From: Gemmatimonadota bacterium
Lineage (GTDB): Bacteria > Gemmatimonadota > Gemmatimonadetes > Palauibacterales > KS3-K002
Assembly (NCBI GenBank): GCA_020344015.1
Contig: CP070812.1
Coordinates: 2,452,001-2,487,094, forward strand
DNA: 35,094 nt
Direction of reading: 5' to 3'
The stretch's first letter is position 1, and each line of letters starts with the position of its first letter. Below are positions 25,301-34,196 of the stretch, piece by piece. Position numbers and translations under genes: made by a program. The notes under the pieces are model-generated. The model was not told the DNA's origin and made no database searches. It saw only the letters and a program-made list of their open reading frames with translations.

Positions 25301-26131
25301 TCAGTGGCTCATCCCGTAGATGATCGTGTTGATGCCCAGCTGGTAGGCGAAGTTCGAGAACCTCAACGGGTAATACGGGTGGTCGGCCCACTCCCAGGCA
25401 TCACCGAGATCGGTGTTCCAATTGATAACAACCATCAGACGGCCCGCCTCGTCGAAGATCCCCTTCAGCATCGGCACGTAACCGTCCCGCTCGTACGTCG
25501 GACCGCCCCGGACCCCCTGCCCCACATTGGGCACCTGAACGATCTCATTCACCTCGTAGAACGTGCTCAGCAGCGGGTGGTCCGGCGGTATATCGACGAT
25601 GCCGTGGTCCGGCAGTACTCGCCGCATCTGCACCTCGAAGTTCCGCCACTCGTAAGTACCCCAGAAATCATCGATCACCAGGAATCCCCCGGCCAACAGG
25701 TAGTCGCGCAGACCCTGCACCTCCGACGGGGTGAGCGACATATATCCAACCTCGAGCGCGTAGAGGAACGGATAACGACGCAAGTCCGGATCATCGAGCT
25801 GGACCGGGTTCTCGTATTCGTACGCATCGATATTCGTCAACCGTCGGACCCCGATGATGAACTGACGATCCGCCTTCGGGAAATCGATGCTCCAACTGCT
25901 GTACCAACCCGAGCGGTTATCCGAGTACACCGCCCGCGTGAAATAGAACGGCCGGCCTGGTGGAGCCTCTCGAATCGAATACCCACTATCCCCACCCTGG
26001 CGCTGCGGCGCCTCTGCTTCCGCTCGCGACCCGAACCCGCTCGGATCGGCCGGCACGTGCCCCGCACCGAGCACGAGACTCGAGACTGCAGAGATTGTTA
26101 TCGCTACGCCACGCGATAGGATCGACGACAC
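25301..26131 (-). CDS. DUF4159-domain exported protein (first copy), cluster head
   Basis: This 276-aa protein has an N-terminal signal segment (VAITISAVSSLVLGAG) from a GTG start. The DUF4159 domain includes FYFTRAVYSDNRSGWYSSW, FPKADRQFIIGVRRLTNID, the core LRDYLLAGGFLVIDDFWG, MVVINWNTDLGDAWEWAD and the family end INTIIYGMSH. It opens the nine-gene cluster. The stop codon is immediately followed by the ATG of the VWA protein. Upstream lies a 319-nt divergent region. DUF4159 proteins recur with MoxR/BatA genes, and the function is unknown. Confidence 0.9.
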   Translation of the reverse strand: MSSILSRGVAITISAVSSLVLGAGHVPADPSGFGSRAEAEAPQRQGGDSGYSIREAPPGRPFYFTRAVYSDNRSGWYSSWSIDFPKADRQFIIGVRRLTNIDAYEYENPVQLDDPDLRRYPFLYALEVGYMSLTPSEVQGLRDYLLAGGFLVIDDFWGTYEWRNFEVQMRRVLPDHGIVDIPPDHPLLSTFYEVNEIVQVPNVGQGVRGGPTYERDGYVPMLKGIFDEAGRLMVVINWNTDLGDAWEWADHPYYPLRFSNFAYQLGINTIIYGMSH

Positions 26132-26450
26132 CCGTCAGCCCAGCCTTCCATCCAGATTTCCTGCACCGCACTAGCGGCCGCTCGGCATGCCCCCCGGAGG
26201 CCCTTCTCCGCCGCACTAACCACGGATGGTGGCCGGGCAGTTCCCACCACCAGGCCCATACCCAAACCCCTAACCCTCGACAGGCAAAGCACGCCACCCA
26301 TTGGACGCTGCGACCGGCACTCAGCGTTCCGAGGTGCGGAGCCTAACGCCTGAAACCTCCTGCCTCATTCTTTGTTGTTTTAATGGGCCTGCCGGGGTAC
26401 CGGGCCCAACACGAGTCTGTGCACGGCGCTCAGTCTGGCAGAGGAAAAAG
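26132..26450. promoter_or_regulatory. divergent intergenic region, cluster head and LVIVD gene
   Basis: This region separates two divergent transcripts and should hold both promoters. I see no clear -35/-10 pair for either. One GC-rich fold is likely at 26383-26406, where GGGCCTGCC faces GGTACCGGGCCC. The frame open from 26301 is not conserved-looking before the ATG at 26451. No small gene can be supported. Confidence 0.4.
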
Positions 26451-27884
26451 ATGCGCAGAAAAGTAACTTACATCACGTTGTTTGTGACTCCCTCGCTCGC
26501 GCTGGCCGCAGCCGGCTGCGGAGCCAGCGTCACCGACCCGGACGGCTCTCAGCCACCTCCGGGTATCGCCAGTGTGGCCATCTCAGGGGGGCCGGCAGCG
26601 CCGCGGCAGGGGGATGTGGTGGGCTTCGTGGCGGAGATCAGCGATACCGCCGGCGCCCCAGTGGACGGGGCGACGGCGAGCTGGTCGGTCCTCCCCTCCT
26701 CAGCCGGCGCGATAACCGCCGCAGGTCGCTTCGTCGGCTACACACCGGGCACGGCGCGGATCGTGGCGAGCGTGGGGCGGCTGGCCGACACGCTGACGAT
26801 CTCGATAACCGAGCGGGGAGCCGGCAGCGGTCGCGGGCCCAACGCACGCTTCGAGGTCGTCGGGTCGGGGAGCGCGACGAGGCGTTACACATCTGACCTA
26901 TGGGTGCACGGGAGCTTCGCTTACACGGGCACGTGGGAATGCCGGGCCGGCCTCTGCGGAGACCGCATGCATGTATGGGACATAACGGCGCCTAGCACAC
27001 CGGCGCTCGTGGAGTCGGTCATTGTGGACGCCGTCGTCGTGAACGACGTGAAGGTCCGCGACGACGGAACGATCGCGGTGATTACCCACGAGGGGTCGTC
27101 CGACGGACTGAACGGAGTCACCCTGCTCGGTCTCAGCGACCCGGCGAAGCCGAACGTCATTACGCGTTTCACGAGTGAGCTGCAATCGGGGGTCCACAAC
27201 GTCTGGATCGATGGCAACTACGTCTACGCGGCGGTCGATGGGTTCGGGAACGGCCTGCGCATCATCGACATCTCGGACCCGAGCGCTCCGCGTGTGGTAG
27301 GTCGCTACTTCGCCGGATCGAGTTTCCTTCACGACGTCTACGTCCGCGCTGGCCTCGCATTCCTATCGCACTGGGACGCCGGCCTGGTTATCCTCGATGT
27401 GGGCAACGGGATCAGCGGCGGATCGCCGTCCAATCCTATAGAGGTGAGTCGAATCCAGACGGCGGGCGGTCAAACCCACAATGCCTGGTATTGGCCCGCT
27501 GCCGGGTATGTCTTCGTCGGTGAGGAGGACTTTCAGGCACCCGGTCTAGTGCACGTAGTGGATGCAAGCGACCTCGAGAACCCGACCGAGGTCGCCACTT
27601 TCCGTGTCTCGGGAGCAACGCCCCACAACTTCTGGGTTGATGAAGAGGGCGCGATCCTCTACGCAGCGTGGTACGAGAACGGGCTCCGCGCGCTGGACGT
27701 AAGTGGTGAGCTGCTCGGCGAGCTCGACCGACAAGGGCGCGAGATCGCGAACATTAAATACGGATCCGGAACGGGCTGTGTTTCCAGCACGGAGACCTGC
27801 ACTTGGGCACCGCAGCTGCACGAGGGGCTAGTCTATCTGTCGGACATGAATACCGGACTCTGGGTCCTGCGGCCGAATTTCTAG
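26451..27884 (+). CDS. LVIVD-repeat (beta-propeller-like) lipoprotein with Ig-like domain
   Basis: The ATG at 26451 has AGAGGAAAAAG just before it and starts a lipoprotein signal with lipobox AAGC (Cys near 20), giving 477 aa. A bacterial Ig-like (Big_2) domain spans about 40-120 (SVAISGGPAAPRQGDVVGF, ATASWSVLPSSAGAI). The rest is a series of LVIVD-type units: VWDITAPSTPALVESV, IIDISDPSAPRVVGRYF, LVILDVGNG and VVDASDLENPTEVATF. The conserved HNxW segments (VHNVWIDG, THNAWYW, PHNFWVDEEG) recur, the propeller pattern of choice-of-anchor/LVIVD proteins. It is probably an outer-surface or periplasmic binding protein; the ligand is unknown. It converges on comEC with 14 nt between stops. Confidence 0.88.
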   Translation: MRRKVTYITLFVTPSLALAAAGCGASVTDPDGSQPPPGIASVAISGGPAAPRQGDVVGFVAEISDTAGAPVDGATASWSVLPSSAGAITAAGRFVGYTPGTARIVASVGRLADTLTISITERGAGSGRGPNARFEVVGSGSATRRYTSDLWVHGSFAYTGTWECRAGLCGDRMHVWDITAPSTPALVESVIVDAVVVNDVKVRDDGTIAVITHEGSSDGLNGVTLLGLSDPAKPNVITRFTSELQSGVHNVWIDGNYVYAAVDGFGNGLRIIDISDPSAPRVVGRYFAGSSFLHDVYVRAGLAFLSHWDAGLVILDVGNGISGGSPSNPIEVSRIQTAGGQTHNAWYWPAAGYVFVGEEDFQAPGLVHVVDASDLENPTEVATFRVSGATPHNFWVDEEGAILYAAWYENGLRALDVSGELLGELDRQGREIANIKYGSGTGCVSSTETCTWAPQLHEGLVYLSDMNTGLWVLRPNF

Positions 27885-27898
27885 CCTGCTGTCAAGTT

Positions 27899-30232
27899 CT
27901 ACCAGCCTGCCTCTGCCGTCGAGCGAGCGCTCCACGACCCATCCGGCCAGGCGTCGATCACCAGCGTCCCTTCCCGGTCGGTACGGCGCGTTGGGATGCC
28001 GCGGGCGGCGAGCCGCAGCAGCACTCGGGGAGACGGGTGGCCGTAGAGGTTGCGGCGGCCGACGGAGATGACGGCCAACTCGGGCCGAACGCTCGCGAGG
28101 AAGTGACGTGAGGTGGACGAGGCGCTGCCGTGGTGCGAGACCTTCAAGACCTGAGCGCGAACCGCGTCTGCATCTGCGTCGCTTAGGCGATCCTCGATCT
28201 GACCCGGCGCATCACCGGTGAACAACATACGGAAGTCGCCATACTCGAGACGAAAGACGAGGCTGAAAGCATTGGACGCCTCCTCTTTATCCGGCTCGAC
28301 ACGTCCGGGGTGAAGGAAGATCAGTCTCACTTCATCGACGCTCAGCGTGTCACCCGCGTCGGCGGCGAGCCAGCCGCTGCCGTGGTCGGCGAGCCAACGC
28401 AGTACGTCGAGTTGTCCCCGCTGGCCGGTGATGCGAGCCGAGCCGATCACGCGATCGACTTCCGTCGAGGCCAACAGCGCCGGCGCTCCACCCACGTGAT
28501 CGAGATCGGGATGGCTCGCCAGCCAGGCGACCAGCCGACGTGCGCCCTGCTCGCGCAGAAAGGGCACGACGCGTCGTGCTCCCGCGTCGAACTCGCCCGA
28601 CCTCGGCCCTGCATCGACCAGCAACCAGCGACGTCCCGGCGTCGCGATGGCGATCGCGTCCCCCTGCCCCACATCCAGGACGTACACGCTCAGATGGTCC
28701 ACCGGGCTTCGTGCCTGCAATGCGGGCCAGGCTACGGCGACCGCCACCAGCAGGCCGAGCGCCAGGATGAAGCGGCGGCGCTGCCAGGCGCCGTACAGCG
28801 CGTGCGCCCCGAGGACCAGCAGGCAGACGTAGGCCAGCGACGGCAACAGTGCCGGCCGCGCGATCTCCAGCGACCCCCAACGGATCTCGCTCAGCACCCG
28901 GGCCAGTGCATCGATCGCATGCAGAGCCGTCACTGCTGCGTACCCCGGCCAAGACGCGAGCGCCGGCCACGGAGATAGAAGCGCAGAAAGAAACAGCGCC
29001 GGCATCGCCAGCATCAGCAGCGGGACTGCGGCGAGATTGCCGATTATTGCCGCCGGCGTGACGCGCCCGAAGTAGGACGCGGTAATCGGCGCGATGAGCA
29101 GCACGGTCGCGGCGCTGGCCAACACACCCATGACGATGCCCCTCACCACGCCGGATCGCTCCCTGAGCCACTCCGATCGTCGCGATTCGGCTCGTACGTA
29201 ACCGACTGCTGCGGCGCCGGCGAAGGAGAGTTGGAAGCCGGGCTCCAGAGCGCTCCACGGCCGCACCAACAGCAAGAGCAGCGCCGCCAGCCCCAGGACA
29301 TCGAACGCCGATGAGGCACGGGCGGCGAGCCGCGTCAACGTCCAGAGGAAGACCATGACTCCCGCACGCACCGCCGACGCCGGCGCGCCGATCAGTAACA
29401 CGTAGGCGAAGCTGCCGGCGACGGTGACCAGATAGGCGGAGCGCACCGAAGCCCGCGCGATGCGGGCGAGAACAAACATTGTCCCCGCCAACAGCCCAAC
29501 GTGAAGGCCTGAAATCGCGAGCAGGTGGGCGAGCCCGGCCCGGGCGATCCGCCGCGAGACCTCAGGGTCGATGGTCTCGCGCTGCCCCAGCACCAGGGCC
29601 TGGGCCAGCGGTGCCCAGCGCCGCGGATAGAGAGCCCACAGCCTTTCGGCCAGTAGGCCGCGCGCGAAAAGAAAAGGATGGCGGCCGGGACTCGCCTCCT
29701 CCAGGACCGAAGTGCTGCGCGCCGCGATCCACCCCCGGCGATCCGGCGGTCGCGGCCAGCGACCGGGCCTCAAGCTCGGCCGCCAGGTCCCCTCGACCCT
29801 ATATGCAGAACCAGGCCGCAGCGGCCCCTCGGCCCAGACCCGAACGGCACCGCTCCATCCGCAACCGTCCAGCTCCGACGGACTCGTCGGCCGCAGGCGC
29901 ACGTTCCCCCGCTCACCGGCCGGTAGGTAGCCGATGGCGATGGCCGTCAGCGACACCCGCGCGCCCGATCGCCAGCCCGCCCGACAGTCCCGCGCCGCGC
30001 GAGCTTCCGCACTCAACCCGATGGCTATGCCTCCCACCGAGATTCCGAGCAACGCGGAGGCGATCAGCAGCCCGCGCCGGTCGAGTAGCACCGCTGCCAA
30101 CGCCACCGCGACAGCCAGAAACGCGGCGGGAGGCAGGGCCCGATCGGCACCCCGGAGCCCGAGTACAAGTCCGGCTACGAGCGCCAGCGCCCCCAGGGCG
30201 AGCGGCCGTGCCCGCGGCGGTCGCCCGATCAC
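27899..30232 (-). CDS. comEC: ComEC/Rec2 DNA-uptake channel protein
   Basis: ComEC is the inner-membrane channel for single-stranded DNA in natural transformation. The 777-aa protein has the usual order: N-terminal membrane helices, an OB-fold-like segment (about 90-170), the competence domain with LAHLLAISGLHVGLLAG and some eight helices, then a C-terminal metallo-beta-lactamase domain. The latter has VYVLDVGQGDA, the metal motif SHPDLDHVGG, FTGDAPG and VLKVSHHGS, all intact, consistent with the nuclease role proposed for this domain. The start is GTG. No other com gene lies in the window, so competence is not proven. Confidence 0.95.
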   Translation of the reverse strand: MIGRPPRARPLALGALALVAGLVLGLRGADRALPPAAFLAVAVALAAVLLDRRGLLIASALLGISVGGIAIGLSAEARAARDCRAGWRSGARVSLTAIAIGYLPAGERGNVRLRPTSPSELDGCGWSGAVRVWAEGPLRPGSAYRVEGTWRPSLRPGRWPRPPDRRGWIAARSTSVLEEASPGRHPFLFARGLLAERLWALYPRRWAPLAQALVLGQRETIDPEVSRRIARAGLAHLLAISGLHVGLLAGTMFVLARIARASVRSAYLVTVAGSFAYVLLIGAPASAVRAGVMVFLWTLTRLAARASSAFDVLGLAALLLLLVRPWSALEPGFQLSFAGAAAVGYVRAESRRSEWLRERSGVVRGIVMGVLASAATVLLIAPITASYFGRVTPAAIIGNLAAVPLLMLAMPALFLSALLSPWPALASWPGYAAVTALHAIDALARVLSEIRWGSLEIARPALLPSLAYVCLLVLGAHALYGAWQRRRFILALGLLVAVAVAWPALQARSPVDHLSVYVLDVGQGDAIAIATPGRRWLLVDAGPRSGEFDAGARRVVPFLREQGARRLVAWLASHPDLDHVGGAPALLASTEVDRVIGSARITGQRGQLDVLRWLADHGSGWLAADAGDTLSVDEVRLIFLHPGRVEPDKEEASNAFSLVFRLEYGDFRMLFTGDAPGQIEDRLSDADADAVRAQVLKVSHHGSASSTSRHFLASVRPELAVISVGRRNLYGHPSPRVLLRLAARGIPTRRTDREGTLVIDAWPDGSWSARSTAEAGW

Positions 30233-30319
30233 AGCCCCAATCCGATCGCCATCCCCATCGCTGTCGACACATCGTAGGGGGCCCCGATCACCAGATCGTC
30301 AAGCCGACGATTGCGCCGA

Positions 30320-30334
30320 CGCTCCCAGGGAGCG
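30320..30334. promoter_or_regulatory. 15-nt perfect palindrome between comEC and the hydrolase gene
   Basis: CGCTCCC-A-GGGAGCG forms a perfect inverted repeat with one central base. It lies between a weak TTGCGC (30311) and GATTGT (30334) pair at 17-nt spacing on +, so it could be an operator within a promoter spacer, or a hairpin in the comEC upstream region. Function is inferred only. Confidence 0.3.
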
Positions 30335-30364
30335 ATTGTGTAGGAAACTCAGACGAGGGATGTC

Positions 30365-31480
30365 GTGATAACCGCGAGAAGACGCACGAACCGGTGCAGC
30401 CTCTCGGTCGCCGCTGCCACCTTGCTGGTACTCTCAGCCTGCGACGACGCGACCGGACCCGAGGATCACATCGTCGAAGGCGTCAATCTCACCTTACTGT
30501 TCGCCGAGCCCAGCCAGGCCGAGATCGACGCCGTCGCAGACGAATGGTCGAGCCGCGACGTGTCGGCGCAAGATTATCAGGTGGTCGCGTCCGCCGACCT
30601 GAACGTCGGCGAAGTCGACGTGCAGGTACGCGTCGTCTCTCACACTGTGGATGGCGTCGTCCACTACGGTGCCATCATGGTCCCCGCGGGCGCCCAGCCC
30701 GGCAGCCTGCCGGTCCTCGTCTACGCCCATGGTGGCGACGGTGGCGTCAACATCGACGAGACCCTCGGACTACTGCCGCTCCTGCTGGCCAGCGACGTGC
30801 AGAGTTTCGTCTTCGTGGCGCCTTCCTTCCGAGCCGAGCCGCTGGTATTCGAGGGTATGACCTACCTATCCGGCGGTCCTCCAAGCCCCTGGGACCGCGA
30901 CGTCGACGACGCGCTCGCAATGCTCAACGTGGTCGCGGCCACAGTCCCGGAAGCAGACGCCGAACGGATCGGCGTGGTCGGGTTCAGCCGCGGAGCCTGC
31001 GTGGGACTTCTCATGGCCGAGCGTCAACCGCAAATCGACGTAGTAGTGGAGTTCTTCGGGCCGACCGACTTCTTCGGCCCCTTCGTTCAGGAGGTCGTTG
31101 AGGAGGCCCTACGCGGTAGCCTGCGCGACTTGCCGGCGCTCGAGTTCCTGAACGATCAGTTCATCCAGCCCTTGAAAAACGGTGTGCTGACGATCGGCGA
31201 CGTGCGCCCGGAGCTGATTCGCCGCTCGCCGGTCTACTTCGCCGAGCGCCTCCCCCAGCTTCAGGTGCACCACGGTACAGCCGACGAGACCGTACCCGTC
31301 GGCGAAGCACAGCGGCTGATTGATGTCATGGTCTTACTGGGACGCGGCGAGCCGGATTTCGAGTGGTACCTCTACGAGGGCGGCGGCCACAGCCCGTTGC
31401 TCCCGGGAGCCATCGACCGGACCCGCGCGTTCCTGAGCCGCATCGTCTCGCCAATGCTCCTGGCCGCAGTATATCACTGA
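30365..31480 (+). CDS. alpha/beta-hydrolase (prolyl oligopeptidase-like) lipoprotein
   Basis: This 371-aa protein has lipobox LSAC (Cys near 26) followed by an acidic DDATGPED start. The alpha/beta-hydrolase fold shows the oxyanion strand VLVYAHGGDGGVN, the nucleophile elbow GFSRGA (Ser near 216), the acid in HHGTADETVPV and the histidine in YEGGGHSP. The triad order and the late DETVPVGEAQ block fit the S9/dienelactone hydrolase group. It may cleave an ester or peptide at the outer surface; the substrate is unknown. The start is GTG with GAGGGA 5 nt upstream. It is divergent from comEC. Confidence 0.88.
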   Translation: MITARRRTNRCSLSVAAATLLVLSACDDATGPEDHIVEGVNLTLLFAEPSQAEIDAVADEWSSRDVSAQDYQVVASADLNVGEVDVQVRVVSHTVDGVVHYGAIMVPAGAQPGSLPVLVYAHGGDGGVNIDETLGLLPLLLASDVQSFVFVAPSFRAEPLVFEGMTYLSGGPPSPWDRDVDDALAMLNVVAATVPEADAERIGVVGFSRGACVGLLMAERQPQIDVVVEFFGPTDFFGPFVQEVVEEALRGSLRDLPALEFLNDQFIQPLKNGVLTIGDVRPELIRRSPVYFAERLPQLQVHHGTADETVPVGEAQRLIDVMVLLGRGEPDFEWYLYEGGGHSPLLPGAIDRTRAFLSRIVSPMLLAAVYH

Positions 31481-31795
31481 CGCGGAAACGGCTGGCACGG
31501 GCAACCGGAGCATCAGCGCCGCATAGCGTTGACGATAATCAGCTTATAGGCCATATTCTTTCGACCGACCCGGCGGCGTCCGGCCGCCCAGAGTCACGTC
31601 CCTCTCCCCTCCAGAAGGTCAGCCGCGTTGCATCCACCAGTATCGGGTAAGCTTGGGCCAAACTCCCCCTGCTTTCGACCCCACGACGCACCATTACGCC
31701 TTTTTCCCAGGTGGACCCGGTTCTCGGGATTCGTGCTCCCCGCCCGGTGGGCCTTCGCTCCGCAGCCGCATCTGAATCCCAAGCCAGGAGGAACC
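31481..31795 (+). promoter_or_regulatory. 315-nt upstream region of the two-domain secreted protein
   Basis: TTGACG (31529-31534) and CATATT (31552-31557) form a weak promoter at 17-nt spacing. A 6-bp GC hairpin (GGCGGC, 31572-31588) lies in the predicted leader. The frame is open from 31628, but the sequence before the ATG at 31796 does not look like a signal or a domain. No other gene is supported. Confidence 0.35.
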
Positions 31796-32764
31796 ATGAG
31801 AGCCTTTCTCGCACTGGCCGTGGCAGGGGGAGTAGTGCTTCTGAGCCTGGAGCCCGCTGCCGCGCAGACCCTGCAGGTAGGCGGTAGCAACTCCAATTAC
31901 GGAAGCGTGAGGCTCGCCACCGGCTTCACCCCCGACCCGCACCAGGTCACCGTGACCTCGGGCGGCAGCCTCGACGTTCGCGCGATGAATCTCGGCTCGG
32001 GTTGCGTCGGGTACGCCACCAGCCAGCCCGACTTCATCCTGCACGTATCGGGCAACAGCAGCATGCTCCGCTTCTACAACATCGGCAACGGAGACACGGG
32101 GCTCGTGATCAACGACGCCAACGGGCGCTGGCACTGTAACGACGACTCGTACGGTGGCACCAACCCGACGGTCACCATTCACGACGCCCCGCAGGGACAG
32201 TACGACGTCTGGGTGACGAGCTATCGGAGCAACGAGAACATCTCCAGCACGTTGTATATCACCGAGCTTGACTATAATCCCGGCTCGGGAACAGCGTCCT
32301 ACACCAGCAGTGGCAGTGGCACCAGCGGCATCCTGAACATCGGCGGCAGCGAGGCCTACTTCGGCAACGTACACCTGTCTCCAGGCTTCAGACCCGACCC
32401 GCACTCGGTGTCCGTCACGTCGGGCGGAAGTCTCGACGTGCGCGCCATGAATCTCGGCTCGGGCTGTGTCGGGTACGCCACCAGCCAGCCGGACTTTATC
32501 CTTCACATGTCGGGCCGCAGCGGTATGCTGCGTTTCTACGTCGTCGGCGACGGAGATACAGGGCTCGTGATCAACGACGGATCCGGACAGTGGCACTGCG
32601 ACGACGACTCGCACAGCAGCCTCAACCCCGAGGTCAACATCTACAACCCACCATCTGGGCAGTACGACGTGTGGGTGACCAGCTATTCGGCCGGCGAGAG
32701 CATAAGCGGCACGCTCTACGTCTCCGAGCTCGCGTCCCAGGGCACGAAGAAAGGCGGCAAGTAG
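31796..32764 (+). CDS. secreted protein of two near-identical Cys-containing domains
   Basis: The ATG at 31796 has AGGAGG 5 nt upstream and starts a signal peptide (about 1-24, ending AAAQ), giving 322 aa. Two domains of about 115 residues follow, joined by a Ser/Gly linker (SSGSGTSG). Each has GGS or GGSEAYFGNV-type start, GFxPDPHxVxVTSGGS, NLGSGCVGYATSQPDF, MLRFY, GDTGLVIND, a WHCxDDS block and a GQYDVWVTSY end. The paired Cys in GSGCVG and WHC could form a disulphide. The pattern is like the C-terminal beta domains appended to secreted peptidases in some bacteria, here free-standing. It is probably extracellular or periplasmic and ligand or surface binding. Function is unknown. Confidence 0.85.
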   Translation: MRAFLALAVAGGVVLLSLEPAAAQTLQVGGSNSNYGSVRLATGFTPDPHQVTVTSGGSLDVRAMNLGSGCVGYATSQPDFILHVSGNSSMLRFYNIGNGDTGLVINDANGRWHCNDDSYGGTNPTVTIHDAPQGQYDVWVTSYRSNENISSTLYITELDYNPGSGTASYTSSGSGTSGILNIGGSEAYFGNVHLSPGFRPDPHSVSVTSGGSLDVRAMNLGSGCVGYATSQPDFILHMSGRSGMLRFYVVGDGDTGLVINDGSGQWHCDDDSHSSLNPEVNIYNPPSGQYDVWVTSYSAGESISGTLYVSELASQGTKKGGK

Positions 32765-32815
32765 ACGCCTCCCCCTGGGCCGACTCGGCACGCTAAAGCC
32801 CCCGGAGCGCAGCCA

Positions 32816-32848
32816 GAGCCCCGAACGCCCGTTGGACGTTCGGGGCTC
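32816..32848 (+). terminator. 12-bp stem terminator after the two-domain gene
   Basis: GAGCCCCGAACG (32816-32827) pairs perfectly with CGTTCGGGGCTC (32837-32848) around a 9-nt loop, followed by ATGTGTTTT. It lies between convergent genes. The modest T-tract is on + only, so it mainly ends the + transcript. Confidence 0.75.
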
Positions 32849-32897
32849 ATGTGTTTTGGTCTATCCTTCCCTCGGCCTGGGCCAAGGCGTCCTTGCT

Positions 32898-34196
32898 TCA
32901 GTGTGCGAGCGCTTCGGCCCGATCGTCGAGCTCCCTCCGGATGGCGCCCACAGTCTCTCTGCGGACGTCGTAGAACGCCGCGAACCGTTCCCAATCGGCG
33001 AGGGCACTGCGGGTCTCTTCCAGGATGCGGCTCGGCTTCTTGATGTCAAAGAGCTTAGCCACGGCCAGCAGGTCGGTCTGCCGTATGCCGAATACCCTGT
33101 CCTGCACCCTCATCTGATGGTTGGCAGTCCATCGCTGACCGCGGGCGAACGTGACGTCGTAAGCAGGCGTCAGCAACCACTCGCCACTCGGGCTCATATG
33201 GAACGACAGGTTCTTGACGTGATCGTCCTGGTTGACGGCCAGCACGTTGAACACCATGCGCCGATAGGCTTGCTCGATAGCGTCGTAAGCCATCCCAAGC
33301 CGGAATAACGTGCGCAGATACTCCTCGTACGAGCTGGCTCCAGGCTCGTTGTAGTCGACATGGATCAGCCCGCCAAAAGTGTGCTGGTGAAGGCGGCGGC
33401 CCTCAGCCAGATCGAACCGGCGGACAAGCAGGTGGGCGTAGCCATCGGACTCGAGGACATCGATCTCGGACATCTCCACCCCAGCCGCGACGGCCATGTT
33501 CGCGTAGGCTGCCTCCACGCGGTTGTAAGCTTGCGGTGGACCCAATTCGCCCGGCGCGCCTCCACCTCCGACTCCGTCGAACTTGAGGATGCACGGCGCC
33601 TCACCAGGCTCGAGCGGGGTACCGCCCGATCGGATCGAGCCGTTCTCGGGATCGTAGTGGACGATCGCCTTCGGCCGCCGCCCGCCAGCCGAGGAGCCGA
33701 TCCGGTAGATCTCGGGGATCGCCACCTCGGGCTCGCCGCGAATGATTCGACGGGCGTCGCGAACCAGAGCGGCGATCTCGAGCGACTCCTCCTCGGCGCG
33801 ACGGACGGGAAGCGCCTCTGCGGGATGGAAGGTCAGTGCCCCGAGGGCCCGCTCGCCCACGTAGAGAAGCCTCTGAACCGGACTCATCGCCCGCTCAGCC
33901 TCGTTCCGGGCGGCATAATAGGCTCGGATAACCTGGTTGCCGAAGGCATCGGGCAGCGCGTCGGCCAGCACTCCCGGTAGTCCTTCGAATGCGGGCTTCC
34001 GGCCCAGCTCCTCGAAGCTCTGCGGGCCGGCCAACCCGGTCGGGAGATGGATCGGGGAAATCTCGAGCCCGCGGCGACGAAACGCGTCGGCGTACTCGAA
34101 CAAGATGCGCCCGCTCTCAAGCTCGACGACCGCGCCCACCGTCTCACCCCATAGACGCACCTCGGCTTCGGCGCGCACCTCCGGCGTATCAGGCAC
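32898..34196 (-). CDS. hipA: HipA-family toxin kinase
   Basis: HipA-type serine/threonine kinases phosphorylate translation-related targets such as glutamyl-tRNA synthetase and slow growth. The 432-aa protein has the HipA N-terminal subdomain (VRLWGETVGAVVELESGRILFEY), then the nucleotide loop GSSAGGRRPKA, the ATP lysine in ILKFDG, the catalytic NQDDHVKN block (FNVLAVNQDDHVKN) and the metal-binding aspartate in TPAYDVTF. All key motifs are present, so it looks active. The GTG start overlaps the hipB stop by 8 nt, the usual antitoxin-first order. Confidence 0.94.
   Translation of the reverse strand: MPDTPEVRAEAEVRLWGETVGAVVELESGRILFEYADAFRRRGLEISPIHLPTGLAGPQSFEELGRKPAFEGLPGVLADALPDAFGNQVIRAYYAARNEAERAMSPVQRLLYVGERALGALTFHPAEALPVRRAEEESLEIAALVRDARRIIRGEPEVAIPEIYRIGSSAGGRRPKAIVHYDPENGSIRSGGTPLEPGEAPCILKFDGVGGGGAPGELGPPQAYNRVEAAYANMAVAAGVEMSEIDVLESDGYAHLLVRRFDLAEGRRLHQHTFGGLIHVDYNEPGASSYEEYLRTLFRLGMAYDAIEQAYRRMVFNVLAVNQDDHVKNLSFHMSPSGEWLLTPAYDVTFARGQRWTANHQMRVQDRVFGIRQTDLLAVAKLFDIKKPSRILEETRSALADWERFAAFYDVRRETVGAIRRELDDRAEALAH

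Noticed and set aside
26301..26450. Upstream extension of the LVIVD lipoprotein
   Set aside because: It would bury the lipoprotein signal inside the protein, while the ATG at 26451 has a good ribosome site.
29479..31101. 540-codon + frame across comEC and the hydrolase gene
   Set aside because: Antisense to comEC and out of frame with the hydrolase; low-complexity Arg/Pro composition.
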